Of a stretch of DNA of 64,000 nt, positions 1 through 12,109 are shown in pieces (positions within the stretch are counted from its first letter, which is position 1; each line of letters starts with the position of its first letter). The notes below the pieces were generated by a model. The model was not told the origin of the DNA, did no database searches, and was given only the letters and a program-made list of their open reading frames with translations. The position numbers were made by a program, and so were the translations under genes. The stretch spans positions 49,235,741-49,299,740 of the forward strand of contig CM041465.1 of assembly GCA_023213395.1 (NCBI GenBank). The letters run 5' to 3'. This DNA is from Cycas panzhihuaensis. Lineage: Eukaryota > Cycadophyta.

Positions 1-3000
1 TAAGGTAAAAGTTGTAAGTTAATAGTCATATTAATTTGTCACTAGCTCAATACTAACTTACACAATTCATTAACATATTGTCCCTAGATAGAAAAGATTA
101 TCATCGTATGCATGTGGTCTTCAACATCCATCTTGTTATTTATATTGCATCACTCTGATTTAATATCTTCTTAAGATCTTCAACTATGCTTTCCAAAGGT
201 TTGATACTATGTTAAGATTTATGACATGACATATGTAGAAGGTGGGATACCATGTTAAATTTTATTGCATAATATAACAACTTAATATAATGGCGTAAGA
301 GGAAATGCAATCACATGATCAATCAACCATATAATAAATGAATAAAGATAAGAGCAAAGAGTTAATTATATAAATATTATATGTGATACCACGTTTAATG
401 TAGAAAGCCTATGAATGGAAAAATCCACCTCCAAATATATATGAGATATCATATTAATAAAGAATAATCAACAAACCTCATGGTTAGTCATTCTAGCCTC
501 ACAAAGAGGACTAGGTAATCTAATTTACCTTATAATATACATTGATCTTATATAAACACATCACCTCATCCCTATCCAATAATATTTTGCCATTACATTG
601 ACTAATAAGATCATATGCGTGAGAACCTTTCACATCAATCAATGATAACTTGGCCACTAATTAAACCTTGCATCAATATTTATAAAATACAATCTTCCAA
701 CATAAACTAGATGTATGGATTTCCAAACTTAATTATATTGGATAATATCTTTACATGTTATGCATGTTAAACACTAATCCTTAACATGTTGTGATATGGA
801 CATGTTTAGGTTTTAGTACATGGTTATAAGCTATTTTATTCTATACTTCAATGGTACTAATGTTTCAAGGAACATAATGAATTTAGAATAAATATCTTTT
901 GATACAAATACATAATAATTAAGAATACCAATTTATAATTAATCCTTATAAGAAATATGAGAAAAGATTTAATTGGCATGAATCATCCCTAAATCCATTG
1001 GACACATACCAAAGAATATATTCTATTATATTATCTTTAGGTTTTTTATTAAAGGCACCACTAAACTTGGGGATATCTTTGGCAATCTTAGTTGGAATAG
1101 AAACCCAAGTAAGATTTGCTTTGCTGGGATTATTAAATACTATAGGGAGGACCCTAAATTCAAGATCTCTAAAGAAAAATAACTTTGTGAGCATGGGAGT
1201 AGGCATAAAGGTGGAAGAGGCTAATGGTCTAAATGAACCCATAGTAATGATTTTGTCATATTGGTAAGAGATGAGTTAAACCCTTATGTCTCCTAGAAAA
1301 TAAGGAAGGCCTTCTGCGCATATAATAGGGATACCATATATAGGGAATATTGAATAATATAGGATCTCAACAACGATTAGGAAGAATGGTCCATAAACTA
1401 GGGTTTAGTTAAATTCTTTATAAGTTAAGAAAACATTTTAAGGAAATATGCGATGTTGCTTGGGAACTAAAATGGATAAATATAAACATCAAATACAAAC
1501 AAAAAATTTTAAAGAAAATAAATATGCATATTAATATAGAAGTAAATTAAATCCTAAAACACATTAAAAAAGGAAAGAAAAAAAGAAAAAGAAAACATTT
1601 TTATCCCAAAATAGAAAATTTAATATATGGTAGGGTAGCCTTGATGGTCATAAATTTGATTAGCAATTTCTTCTCATAATGGATTTTAGAAACTAACATT
1701 GCAACTCTATAATTGACATCATTTTCATAAAATTTGATAGTTAAAACCTAAAAGAAAGTACTATTACTTATTTATCGAAAAAGCTATATAAATTATGAAA
1801 TTCTTAATATTAAAAAAAAGAAAAAAAGAAAAAAAGATCATAACTAGGATCCACTAGCATGTTGTGTTGGGGGTAGTAGTTAAGATTTAAAGGAAAATAT
1901 AGTCTTACATGTTTTTTTTCTTTTCCAAACAAATATAAATAATGAAAATGGGTAACATTATAAAGGAAAACCCTAGGTTTAAGAAAATTTATTAGTATAT
2001 TACATATAACATAGCTGCCATTATGGTGGTATAATGTGTTATTTAGAAGGTAGATAGGCTTTATTAGGATTTAGGTAAAGGCAAAAAAAAGAAAATTATA
2101 AATTCTAACCAATATTAATAAACATTGAGAAGAAGAGAAAGGAAAAGAACATCTAACTAATAATCTCGCTAACTTAAAGGAGATTTAGTGAAGCTAAGCT
2201 TTTGATATTAAGCTTTTTGTATACCTTACTTCTAAGGGATGGGGATATACAAATAAGGAAAGAGAAAGAAGCAGCCAAAAGAGGACTTCCATCCTCAAGA
2301 GGATAAGGTATTTACCATTAAATTATGAAGGATGTCCTATTACTTTTAAGTTTTGTGTTTTACTTGTACATATAAAATAAATTTGGAATGATGAATTATA
2401 ATAGATAAAACTACATATGTATGGTATATACATTTAAAAAATAATAATTATTTAAAGAACCCATTTCATTCATTTAAATTTCTGAAATCCTAACATAAAT
2501 ACATAATCATCCTAATATTAGAAAATGCTAAATAGTTATTATGGAACTATTGTAATCAATTTAGGTTGATATCCCTCCCACTTCCATTGGAATATAAGGA
2601 GACCACATCTAAATCAATAAATGATAGCTTATTTAGATAAAGAACTATTATCTCATAGGAATAATATTCCGAAATCTAGAATCTATAGTAATGAAAACCA
2701 TATCTTTGTACTAAAGTTCTTTATCTTTCAACATGATAGGAATGACATTATTGGTTACATTCAACTTAAAGAGAAGTTAATAAACATAATTTAAGGTTAA
2801 ATGAAATATGAGTAGCTCAATGAAATTGTAATAAATTGGAAGGGAACATATTCATATTTATAAATATGCACACAAATGTTAATATGTCACTTTATACTAT
2901 AACTCGAATTGTCAACAATGCAAATAAATTCCTTTGATGAGAAGCCAATGACTATAATGAGGACATGATCTTGATAGAGTTATCAAATAGACAAATTAAT

Positions 3001-5200
3001 ACATATAGATATCTTTGTTGTCATGTTAGATATCTTAAAATTATTCCCCATTTCCCAAGATTGCCACTAGATTGGGGTTATTATATGTTACATATTATTT
3101 CTTAGCCCAATATTCAGTCTTTTCTTAATACCTCTTTTTGTTGCCATTAGAACATATCTCTCAACATACTAAATAAGACATTTAAAGGACATACTATTTT
3201 ATGATTATTAACATCGTTGGAACTAGTGAAAGTCTCTTTTGTCTTTCGCATTTGATCTACAACTTGGAAACCTACACATAATTTTATAATGGATTTATTG
3301 TATTTAAATAAGTGTGAAGCCATTATTAATAAAATCATATTAAATGGTACTTATGGTTAAAACTATAACTAAACTATACTAGAGAACATTTAAGATGTTG
3401 GCCTTATTCAATGCTTTGTTAAAGATAAATTAGTGTTAGTAATAAATCTTCCTTGCTTGTTTTATAATAACATGTATTCTATGCCAAATTAATATTTATG
3501 TCCATTTTATAATATTAAAAGCTTATTTCACATTAGTAATTTTTCTTGTTGTTTGTTGAACCATTGCCAACTAATTTTTATCTTAATTGACCCCCTTTGC
3601 TTATTTCAAAAAGTTCATAGTAAAATGCCTTACTCATTGCCTTCTAGTAATGAACGATATAAAGGGAAAAGTATAAGACCAAGTCACAATTTCTAGAAGG
3701 GATGGATTGATTAAATAAAAGGCTAATGCAAGTTTGTTTAATGTCTTGTTGATTCATAATAATGAGAGGTGGAGTTTCACCTTAGAGAGGGTCGGTTGTA
3801 AAGAGCTTTCATAGCATCATAAAGAATAAATAAACCATTTCTCATTGTTATCCTATATCCAACATAATTGTCTTCTTTTGAGAAGCTTCGATATAATTTC
3901 TTATGAGAAAGAAACAAATAAAATTGATAGTATGATAGTGAGTTATAGTGCAACTAGTGCTTTATTCAATCTTATACATGTAGCATCCATGTTGATGTTT
4001 GTCAAAAATTTAATAAAGAAAACAAACTAGCCTTGAGATGAAAAAATACCATATGTGGTTCAAATAAATTGGCAAAATCTTGGGGTTTACAAAGGCTAGT
4101 TTTAAACAAAAAACTTGCAGAGAAATTTGGCGTAGTATGTTAGGCATAATATATGTAACATCCACATTCAAATTAGATATTTTAATTAGAGGACAATATT
4201 GTTTCATAAAGTCTAGGAAGACACTATAAGAACCAAATGCATACATGTAATTCAAATGTAGGCGCAAGAGATGACATAACAATGTAATAAAGTCCAATGC
4301 TAATGCATTATTATCTATTCATGGAAAAGAAAACCTTAATGCTAGTAAGCATGCATTCTAAGTAGCTTAAATGCCTTCATAGCTTTAAGGGGAATGAATA
4401 AAGGGAATTATGCCTCAAACCCCTTAAAAGTGTAAGACAAACATTTTGAAAGTGTCCAAATATTTGGTGGGATATGTTTGTGCTTAGATAACCATCACTT
4501 TTCAGTTCTTTACCATTAACTAGCTCCTTGTAAATCAAAGTTTTGTGCATTGTGGGGTGTTTAGATATCCAATTCCACTTTTGCATGATCCTTCTATAAT
4601 CATTAACTTGTTATAATATTATAAAACATAATTTGCTTAGGGTGTGCTTAGTGTTTAAAGCTCTGTTCCTTGAGGGGAAAAAAAAACATTTCTTAAAGCT
4701 TATAATGAACTCCTTTGGTTACTATGATAACGAGTTGCCACTATTGGGCTAATTGAGAATCAATGTCAATTAAGCTCTACCTACTTCAATTTAAAATAAC
4801 ATTACATGCTAAATTCCATTATTGAACAATCCTCCTCCAGAAAGGTAGTTTTGTTAGAAATCACCATAACCCATTGCACTCTAAGGTTGTGGTCCCATGC
4901 ACTTCTAATGACCCCATTGATAAGAGAAGACAAAATCTTCTTTTAAATTCTTAAAGTAAATCTACTTAAAGTGAGCACATTTTAGTGATTATAAAAATGT
5001 GATATTAAATTTAACACTTATTGATCACACAAATTCAACTAAACAGTGCATCCTTATGTTGTCTCTCTCTTCTTTTATTTTTCAATTTAAATTAATTTAA
5101 TAAGTCATAAATCTAATGTTTTGTACGACTTTCAATCGAACAATAATTATAATACACGACGAAATAGCCGAAAAAAAAAAAGAAATTGAAGAAATGTGTA
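1..5200. other. AT-rich intergenic DNA, no recognisable gene
   Basis: About 5.2 kb of AT-rich sequence with only short frames under 100 codons. Overlapping frames on both strands near 946-1267 are not convincing: neither shows a known domain or a membrane or catalytic motif. Homopurine runs such as 1565-1600 and 1815-1845 are low complexity. A TTTAACA-TGGTATC-like string on the minus strand near 240-258 could be the end of a decayed LTR with its primer site, but no partner LTR was found. Probably very old repeat remains. Confidence 0.6.
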
Positions 5201-5832
5201 AAACTCTATTTTAGTGGTGGGTTCCTAAAACGTCTCAAGCACCACCGCGAAGGTATTTGAAAAATCTCCGTAGTCCACACAGCCTAAATTTGCCAAGGAC
5301 TTTGGTGTCAAAGCTTACGTGTGATTTACCCAAAGGCGGCTGACTTTTAACCGGGTGGATCTCCCGGAGCCACACGTGATTCGGACGATAGATAAATTAT
5401 TACCGTAGAGAGAGACCCGTCCATGGTCGGCATGTCGGTGGGTCGTTCAATCTCAGGATCAAAACCCAGGAGCGCAGACGGTGCAAATTCGTCTTGGAAC
5501 GATGAAGGATAATCGCATATGCTGCAATTTTTAAGCTTTTTCCGAAAAAGGCAAGGCGGGACCCGTCTCGGAAAGGATGGATCTTTCGCAGTTCGCAGGG
5601 TTAATCCTTCAACAATTGCATTTCCGTCCGTCCAAACACACTGCGGGTATTAGCTTTTGGTGCCAAAGTGAAAGTGATGGGAAGAGACGAGACGGGCGGA
5701 GGATTCTTCCAGGTGGGCGGTAGCACCCTGACGCAGGATAAAGGGAACGCTTCAACATACAAAGTTGGCTCAGAGCTGATTTCAGGACTGTGTTTTTGTT
5801 GAATTGAAGGAATTTGTGTGTAAGAAGAAGGA
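5201..5832 (+). promoter_or_regulatory. Presumed promoter and 5' leader of the rhomboid-like gene
   Basis: Base composition changes sharply at about 5200: this stretch is GC-richer and CpG-richer than the DNA on either side, as expected for the promoter of a maintained gene. It contains a perfect G-box core CACGTG at 5373-5378, another ACGT core near 5317, and a weak TATA-like gataaatta near 5390. The transcription start cannot be fixed from the sequence. A 110-codon frame on the opposite strand (5601-5933) overlaps this leader and exon 1 and is treated as chance. Confidence 0.45.
5373..5378. promoter_or_regulatory. G-box CACGTG
   Basis: Perfect palindromic CACGTG about 455 bases upstream of the chosen ATG, in the GC-rich promoter island. 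G-boxes bind bZIP and bHLH factors in plants. A hexamer can occur by chance, so regulation is only suggested. Confidence 0.3.
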
Positions 5833-6773
5833 ATGGGTGCACCGATCACGCTGTCTCTCGCTTCACTGATCACATTGGTATCCATTCTGCTTTCAGATTT
5901 CACTCCCAATAGCTGCACCACGGCCACATTCAAGGTAAAATACCATTCCCCTGGGTTTTGTCCAGATTATTAATTACCATGATGGTTTTGGTCGCCCACG
6001 CATGCTTACCTCTGGCGAATTGTTGGTGTTCCCCTTCTGTATTGACTGACCGTCAGTCCTGCTCAGTTTAGTTTAGTGCGATTAATTATTTCCTTCTTTG
6101 TTGTTCAAGGGGTGGGGGATTTGATGAATGACGGTTAATGCTAATGAAAGTAGAACCTGGGTTGCAGAATTTTGATCCGAAGCAATGGGTTTTATTGTTG
6201 TTCAATTATGTGGGGAAGGAGCATTTGGCGTATGAGATGGGATCTCTGCTATGGAAGGGTGCCATTTTGGAGGTATCCATTGGAAGCAGGCAGTTTGGTT
6301 ATATGCTTCTCAAGTTGTTGCTCGTCTGTGATGGGCTGCTAATCACGACAGGGGGTGTCATGCAAGTTTGGGGCGCACCACAGTTGTATCCTTCAATCTG
6401 TCAAGCTCGCTTATCCGGACTACTCTTTGCTTTGAACTCCGTTTTGAACAGCAGCCATGACATGTATGGATTCATTCTGCCTGGGAGCTACTGGAGCCTA
6501 TGCAGAGTAATCATAGAGGCAAATACTGCAGTAGAACTTTGCCTTGTGCGCATTTTGTTTCCAGGAGTACCCTTTTCTGGTCCTGTGTGTGGGACCCTAG
6601 CAGGCTTGCTTTACTCTCATGCATCTCAACTGGTAACCATTTGCAGGCAACCCCGCTCCTTATGGACAATCAATGAAAGAGGTTTGGTGTGGAGGTGTCG
6701 GTCATGCGATTTCAGAAACGGAGTGTACTTCTCTTCTTGTCAAGTTTGTGGGGAACAGCGCAGGTATAATTGA
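5833..6773 (+). CDS. Rhomboid-like protein with RanBP2 zinc finger (RBL14/RHBDD1-like), two exons
   Basis: Exon 1 is 5833-5934 (34 codons, hydrophobic segment at residues 5-20), intron 5935-6167 (GT...ttgcAG, phase 0), exon 2 6168-6773; predicted product 235 residues. The rhomboid core shows HLAYEMGSLLWKG (residues 53-65), the LSGLLFAL block holding the usual nucleophile Ser (residue 117), and a third block GPVCGTLAGLLY (172-183). A RanBP2-type finger follows at residues 209-228 (W-x-C-x2-C-x3-N-x6-C-x2-C), an arrangement known from plant rhomboid-like protein 14. Active family members are intramembrane serine proteases with a Ser-His dyad. Here the His position of the GHLxG block is Pro (residue 173), the Asn of the HxxxN motif is Glu (57), and the GxSG motif reads RLSG. 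The product is therefore probably catalytically dead, or the gene is an early pseudogene. It is shorter than the roughly 300 residues usual for the family. A donor-like CAG-GTATAA lies at the stop, so an alternative 3' end is possible. Confidence 0.75.
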
Positions 6774-7450
6774 TCAGCCCAAAATGTAGGGTATTTTCTG
6801 TATCGGCTCTCCTTGCAGGTGGGGTGTTTAATATCTGAACTTTTGTTTCTGTGCGCTCAGTCTTAGCGCATATGCATCTGTTAATGTAGGCAATCTATAT
6901 TTGTAGGAGGGGATATTGTTAGGATTCTTTGGAATCCTGGGTGGCAGAGTCAAGAGGTAGCTCCAGCAGAAACATGTGCACAGAAATGCCGTGTCTCCCG
7001 TCACACCAACACCAACATATCAAGGGAAGGCAAGTAGAGGTGAGAACTGATTGCCTGTGGGATTCATTTGACGGTTGTCTCCTTGGGACAGGCATCCAGT
7101 GGAGGACGGCAGGACTTCGAAAACAGGGTTTCCTTGCACTAAATTTGATGTAGCAACAATTTAATTAGGATGGCCATTGGGGGTAGCCCTTTTCTATTTC
7201 AGTCGCCGCGGCCTTCATAGGTTTTGGTCTTTTTCCTTGAAAAGCATTTAAAATTCTTGCATTGCATAAGATCCAACGAGGGGATCGTTGGTTGGTTCTA
7301 TGATTGGTTAAGCTAGTACTTTGTATGTATGTAGCAGGAGCATCATTCAATTGTAAGGGTTAGCAAGAGGCGCATTTATCAGTCAATGACGTTAGCGGGC
7401 ATTAGGTACTTGGTATTCTGTAATATCATAATGTAATATTTGTATTAATA
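6774..7450 (+). other. Probable 3' UTR and downstream flank of the rhomboid-like gene
   Basis: The GC content stays above background until about 7400. Acceptor-like sites (ttgcag near 6819, ttgtag near 6907) allow a further non-coding or short coding exon. A 74-codon frame at 6929-7153 has no recognisable domain. AT-rich possible polyadenylation signals lie around 7425-7455. No second gene is evident. Confidence 0.4.
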
Positions 7451-7585
7451 TTGAGGTTTCCAATTTTTGGAAATCAACAGTGAACATTTGCGAGGTCGTT
7501 CTACCATATAAAAACCTAAGCTGCTAAGAAATTATTTAAGTGAAAGAACAAGCAGAATTTGAGATCAAATATCCAATTCAAGTAA

Positions 7586-7702
7586 ATCCCATGGAAACTT
7601 GAGTTTCATCAATAGTAATTAATTTATTATTATATTAATTTATGGTGCAAATAGAAGACTTAGTTGGGGTACATCCCATGGAAACTTGAGTTTCATCAAT
7701 AG
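7586..7702. repeat. 30-bp perfect direct repeat
   Basis: The 30-mer beginning atcccatggaaac occurs at 7586-7615 and identically at 7673-7702, separated by 57 bp of AT-rich DNA. It may be a small local duplication or the scar of a short insertion. No coding content. Confidence 0.8.
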
Positions 7703-8027
7703 CAATTCGCTGAGGGAAATAGGGAGACAAACCAAGAAAAACACCAAAGTTTCCATAGAAATTCAATGAATTTTTTTTTTTAGGAGAGAGAATTCTAAAG
7801 AAACTAAGAACCAACCAAGAGTGTAACTAGGTGCTAGTACATAGGATGTTGCACACAGAGTACTTCTAGACCAAAACCATACAACAAAAGAGTGTATTTC
7901 CAAGCCTTTCTGCAGCCATACTTTGTTAACAACCCCTTCCTAAAAAGGATGTTAAAAGGTTGTTTATGTCATTATGGATTGGTATAAATGTTTCCAAAGG
8001 GCTTAAATGTTGATCTTCAAAAGTGGT

Positions 8028-8250
8028 GGCAAATAGGATTGGTTAATCAACCCTATTTGAGACTAAAAACGATGGCAAAATGTGTTATCTTAATTGACCC
8101 TTTTTGCCATAATTTGTGTCAATATTAGGGTTGGTTTCATCATGTTGTCAAATAGGGTTGGTTATAACAAATCCTATTTGCAATACTAAACATGGTGGCA
8201 AAAGATGGGATATTAAATAGGCCTTTTCACCATAAGTTGTGTTGATCTTA
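8028..8250. repeat. Two diverged tandem units with imperfect palindromes
   Basis: Two related units of about 120 bp start near 8028 and 8149. Each begins with an imperfect palindrome (8031-8058 and 8149-8180, arms AAATAGG and CCTATTT), followed by similar text with the words atggcaaaa or gtggcaaaa and ccataa-ttgtgt. The arms could form hairpins. This resembles decayed inverted-repeat elements, but no terminal repeat or target duplication was found. Confidence 0.5.
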
Positions 8251-8700
8251 GATACACCATAATTTTTTTTCACTTTGTTTTTAGTAACAAATACTTGAAA
8301 CGACATGTTTTACCACTAAAAGAATCCATCATACCATCCTTTTTGCCACATGTTATTCAATCACAAATAGGGTCGCTACATTTGCTCAAACAATCCATCA
8401 CACAATCTTGCATATACAAATGTTTCAATATTATAAAGATGTAAGCAAATATCCTTATCCATCCATCCCTTCCTACTTCACCCTAAAAAAAGGTAGATAA
8501 TAACCATGACATCATTTAACATCACTTATCTTTTTGAACAAAATATATTCATGTGTATAACCATAATGTTTCTATGCCCATTTTAACAAAGGAAATTAAT
8601 ATCAATGTAAAGAGTTGTAGATTCCCACACTAATCAATTACGCAGGCTTGTTCGATGAGAATATAGGCATATTGTGGTACCATAATGCGAGTCAAGTATA

Positions 8701-8748
8701 GGTATTATGTTATAATATAGTTTAGGTATTGTGTTATAATATAGTTTA
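8701..8748. repeat. 24-bp tandem duplication
   Basis: Two adjacent 24-bp units (8701-8724, 8725-8748) differ at one base. A partial third, more diverged unit may follow. Non-coding AT-rich DNA. Confidence 0.75.
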
Positions 8749-9058
8749 AGTGTAGAAATAATGCTATGATATAGAGGTATAACTAAAGTGAGTACGAGAA
8801 GGATATGGTATAGGATACAAATAGTAAAGTGTTGTATCATGACTTAAATTCTCATCCATATAGGTGGTTTCTTTTGTGTTAAGGAATAATACATACATAC
8901 ATATACATAATGGTGCTAACTAGATACAATATTAGCAACCACAACCTTCTTTGATGCATGGACATTATAAGAAAAAATAGTAAGTGCACATTTGTCCCTT
9001 GCTAACTTGTGCTCACTTGCTACATTATGAACACTTGCCACTTGCATAGAAGATGAAG

Positions 9059-9403
9059 TGCAGTGATTCCTTACCACATGAGATTAGGTTAGTAGGTTAG
9101 TGGAGGTTAACATTATCATAATTAAATAATAAGGAAATAGGGAATAGGTTAGCTTAAATATAGATGCATAAAATAATATGAGGAGTTAATGTTAAGAGCA
9201 TGAGGCATTTGTTCTGAATACTCCACCCTATGTATTGTAATATTACCTCTTCTTAATGAAATAATAATTATATTTAGGTCCATTACAATGATCATTTGTT
9301 TGGTGCGTTACAACTCCATTTTCCACTCCATCTGCCTCCATTTCTCTTATAACTCTTGTTTTGATTTCATATATGGAGAGTTAATAGGGGCAAGCCTAGT
9401 ATA
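9059..9403 (+). repeat. Element A 5' LTR
   Basis: About 345 bp starting TGCAGTGATT. It aligns along its length with 27355-27687 (shared blocks include ggagttaatgttaagag and ggggcaagcct). The terminal CA appears mutated to TA. Confidence 0.7.
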
Positions 9404-9405
9404 TG

Positions 9406-9417
9406 TGGTATCAAAGT
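9406..9417 (+). other. Element A primer binding site
   Basis: TGGTATCAAAGT begins two bases after the 5' LTR. Its first 11 bases match the canonical TGGTATCAGAG complementary to initiator tRNA-Met at all but one position. It fixes the + orientation of element A. Confidence 0.7.
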
Positions 9418-9445
9418 GAGGATACTAGAAGAGTTTTCTCTCGTG

Positions 9446-9473
9446 CCCCCCTCCCCCCCCCCCCCCACCCCCC
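9446..9473. repeat. Poly-C tract
   Basis: A C-rich run broken only by single T and A bases, in the leader of element A. Low complexity, prone to sequencing or replication slippage. Confidence 0.9.
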
Positions 9474-9885
9474 TCATATTTTAGTGCAATATCATCTTGT
9501 TGAAGGGGTTAAAAGTCTCTTAAAGTGATATCTATTTATGTATTTGCATACCGGATTGTGTTTTAGCTTGGGAAAGTTGAAAGAGTTTGATTTTGTGAAG
9601 GGTGACATCCATAGAAGATGGACATTTTTCATTGTGATTTGAGCTATGTTTTTCATGATTTTGTCTTTGAAAGGGTTTGCTAGGCTATGGATATTGCAAA
9701 TATGACATCAAAGTAGTGTTTCATTAAGTTATTTGGGAAAAAAATATGATAAAAAACTTTGTTTTTGGCAATCGTACCTCTATGAATGTTTGGGCGATTT
9801 TGCAAGGGTTGAAATCATTTTTTCTATGTTTTGTTTTGATTATTATGGCTAGACATTATTTTATGTAGCTTTAAGATGTTGAAAC

Positions 9886-10430
9886 TGTTGAGAAAGGGTA
9901 TTAAGCCTAAGGCCTTAAGGATTTAAAAGAGAAGAGAAAATGCTATGAGAATAAGGATGATTAGCATCTATGAGAGCTAGTATGAAAATGAATACTATGA
10001 GCAAGCATGAGTATAAAGATCATAAACATAAGGACACCAATATGGAAGAGAAGGAATTGATCCAATCTCCAAATAAGAAAGAATACTTGATTAACAAACT
10101 AGCGGTATAATAATACACACACTCTTATATCTACATACATGAGAACTGATCTCAATATATAGATTATGAGGAGAGACTATGAGAGATTGCATATTTGCCG
10201 AATACCAAACATGTAAGATATGCCACATACCTAAGGGTAAGCGTCCTTTGGGCTCCCTTATGAGCAAAGATGCATGAGAGATACATTGACCTTCAAATTA
10301 CAATGTTATATCATTAGAAAGAATGTGGGTGTGCACTTTATCACTTAAGTGATAAGTCATACTAACATAAAGTACAATAATGAAACATTATACAGTACAT
10401 TGTTTAACATGTGAACATAAAGGTTTAACA
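9886..10430 (-). repeat. Element B 3' LTR
   Basis: 545 bp, TG...CA ends (plus-strand text tgttgagaaaggg to gtttaaca). On the minus strand it is directly preceded by the purine tract AAGAGGGGT (plus 10431-10439). Confidence 0.9.
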
Positions 10431-10539
10431 ACCCCTCTTAATGCTTATAATATTAAGTTAAACACGAAGTCCATCTTTGAATTTTTCAAACTTCTCTCTA
10501 CCAAGTGGCTTGGTAAAGATATTTACAATCTGCTAATTT

Positions 10540-11060
10540 GTGCCCCTGAAAAAGATGTTGATTTGTTGTCTTGAACATGTTCCGTAATAAAATGGTGATG
10601 AACCTATAGGTGCTTGGTCCATATATGAAAAATTAGATACTTTATTAACTTGAGTACACTTTGATTATCGTAATATAGCTTGATGGGGTGATCCTATTCA
10701 AGTCGAAGCTCTCCAAAAATCCTTTGAAGCTAAATAGTCACATAAGCTGCGTTGACTACAACTTTATATTTTACTTCCATGGGTGACAATGTAACATTGG
10801 ATTGCTTCTTATAATTTCACGAAATGATTCTTAAACCAAGGGTGAAACAATATCCTAAGGTCAATTTGTGGTTATCTTGGCAAATTGCCCAATCAGAATC
10901 TGAGAATACCTCCAACATGAAAATTTCATTATGACTATACTGAAGGTTATGCTACAATATGCTTTTGGTGTATCTTAGTATATGTTTTGTTGCATTCCAA
11001 TGTTTTTTATTAAACTGAGGCATGCATATCAAATAAATCTCAATGGCAAATGAAATGTTT
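10540..11060 (-). pseudogene. Element B RNase H remnant
   Basis: The minus-strand translation shows the Copia RNase H blocks FSDSDWA (plus about 10888-10910) and LSPMEVKYK (about 10763-10790), the latter standing where the family has the SSxEAEY motif with the catalytic Glu. It lies between the RT remnant and the 3' LTR, as expected. In a live element it would degrade the RNA strand of the RNA-DNA hybrid. Frame breaks make it non-functional. Confidence 0.7.
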
Positions 11061-11189
11061 AGTATAGTATTGGTGAGGTAGATTATGCTACCAACTAGTT
11101 GTCAATATAAAGTGAGATTTGTTGGTTCTATTTTTTCATCAAATGTTAACTTAGTATTATTCTTCATAGGTGTAGGTGTTGGTTTACAG

Positions 11190-12075
11190 TCCTCCATTCT
11201 GAAATGTTGCAAAATGTCCTAAGAATATTTTGCTTAAGAGATAAAGACATGACCTAGTTGTTGTCATACCTCCAAGCCTAAGAAGTAATGAAAAAGTTCA
11301 AGATCAATCATTTCAAAAATCCTCTTAATATCACCTTGAGGAATTTTTATCATCTTAATGTCATTTTCAATAATTACTAAATCATCAACATACAGGATAA
11401 CAAAGATTACATTGTCCTCCCTAACCTTTATAAACAAGTTATGATCTGATGTAGATCGATGATATCCATATCTCAAAAAATAATTATCAATTTTTAAATA
11501 CCATGCTCTAAATGCATGTTTTAAACCATATAAAGCCTTTTTGAGGCAACAAACCAAATGATTTTTGTTTTGTGTAATGTAACTAGGAGGTTACTTTAAA
11601 TATATTCCCTCTTAAAGATTGTCGTTGAGAAAAGCACTATTTATGCCCATCTAGTAGATTGACCATTTATATTGAGCAACTAAGGTTAATATGAGTTTGA
11701 TGGTATTTATATTTGCTACTCTAGTGCAAAGGTCTCCTTATAATTAATGTGTTCTTTTTGTTTGAAATCCTTAGCAATAAATCGAGCCTTATGATGCTTG
11801 ATTGAACCATTAGAGTGAAATTTAGTTTTGTAAACCCATTTACAATTAATTGCCTATTTGTTTTTAGGCAATTCCATCAAATATCATGTTCCATTTTTTT
11901 TTAATAAAATGAATTTCTTCATCCAGGATAACTTTCCACTTTTCACTTTTATATGTCTCCTCAAAAGTGGAAAGCTCATGAACACAAATCACTTCAATCA
12001 TAAGCGCATAGTTTGTTTGTTGCCTCATCTTAGATGGATGTTTTCCTTCTATGACTCGGTTGTCATTCACTGTTT
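11190..12075 (-). pseudogene. Element B reverse transcriptase remnant
   Basis: Two recognisable segments. 11864-12070 (minus) holds the N-terminal STFEE...W...DEEIHF block, and 11264-11557 holds KKALYGLKHAFRAWY followed by the catalytic LYVDDLVI and the FLGLEV end. The catalytic Asp pair is intact, but stops and frame changes lie between the segments. Product would be the Copia (Ty1-like) RT. Decayed. Confidence 0.8.
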
Positions 12076-12109
12076 GTCTATACCATTTATGTAGCTTTTT
12101 TATGGTTGT

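Noticed and set aside
240-258. LTR end plus primer site on the minus strand
   Set aside because: TTTAACA-TGGTATC is suggestive, but neither a second LTR nor any element domain could be found nearby.
998-1267. Opposed frames of 89 and 98 codons on the two strands
   Set aside because: Mutual shadows in AT-rich DNA with no recognisable motif or splice context.
5601-5933. 110-codon frame antisense to exon 1 of the rhomboid-like gene
   Set aside because: It overlaps the promoter and exon 1, has no domain, and is explained by the GC-rich composition.
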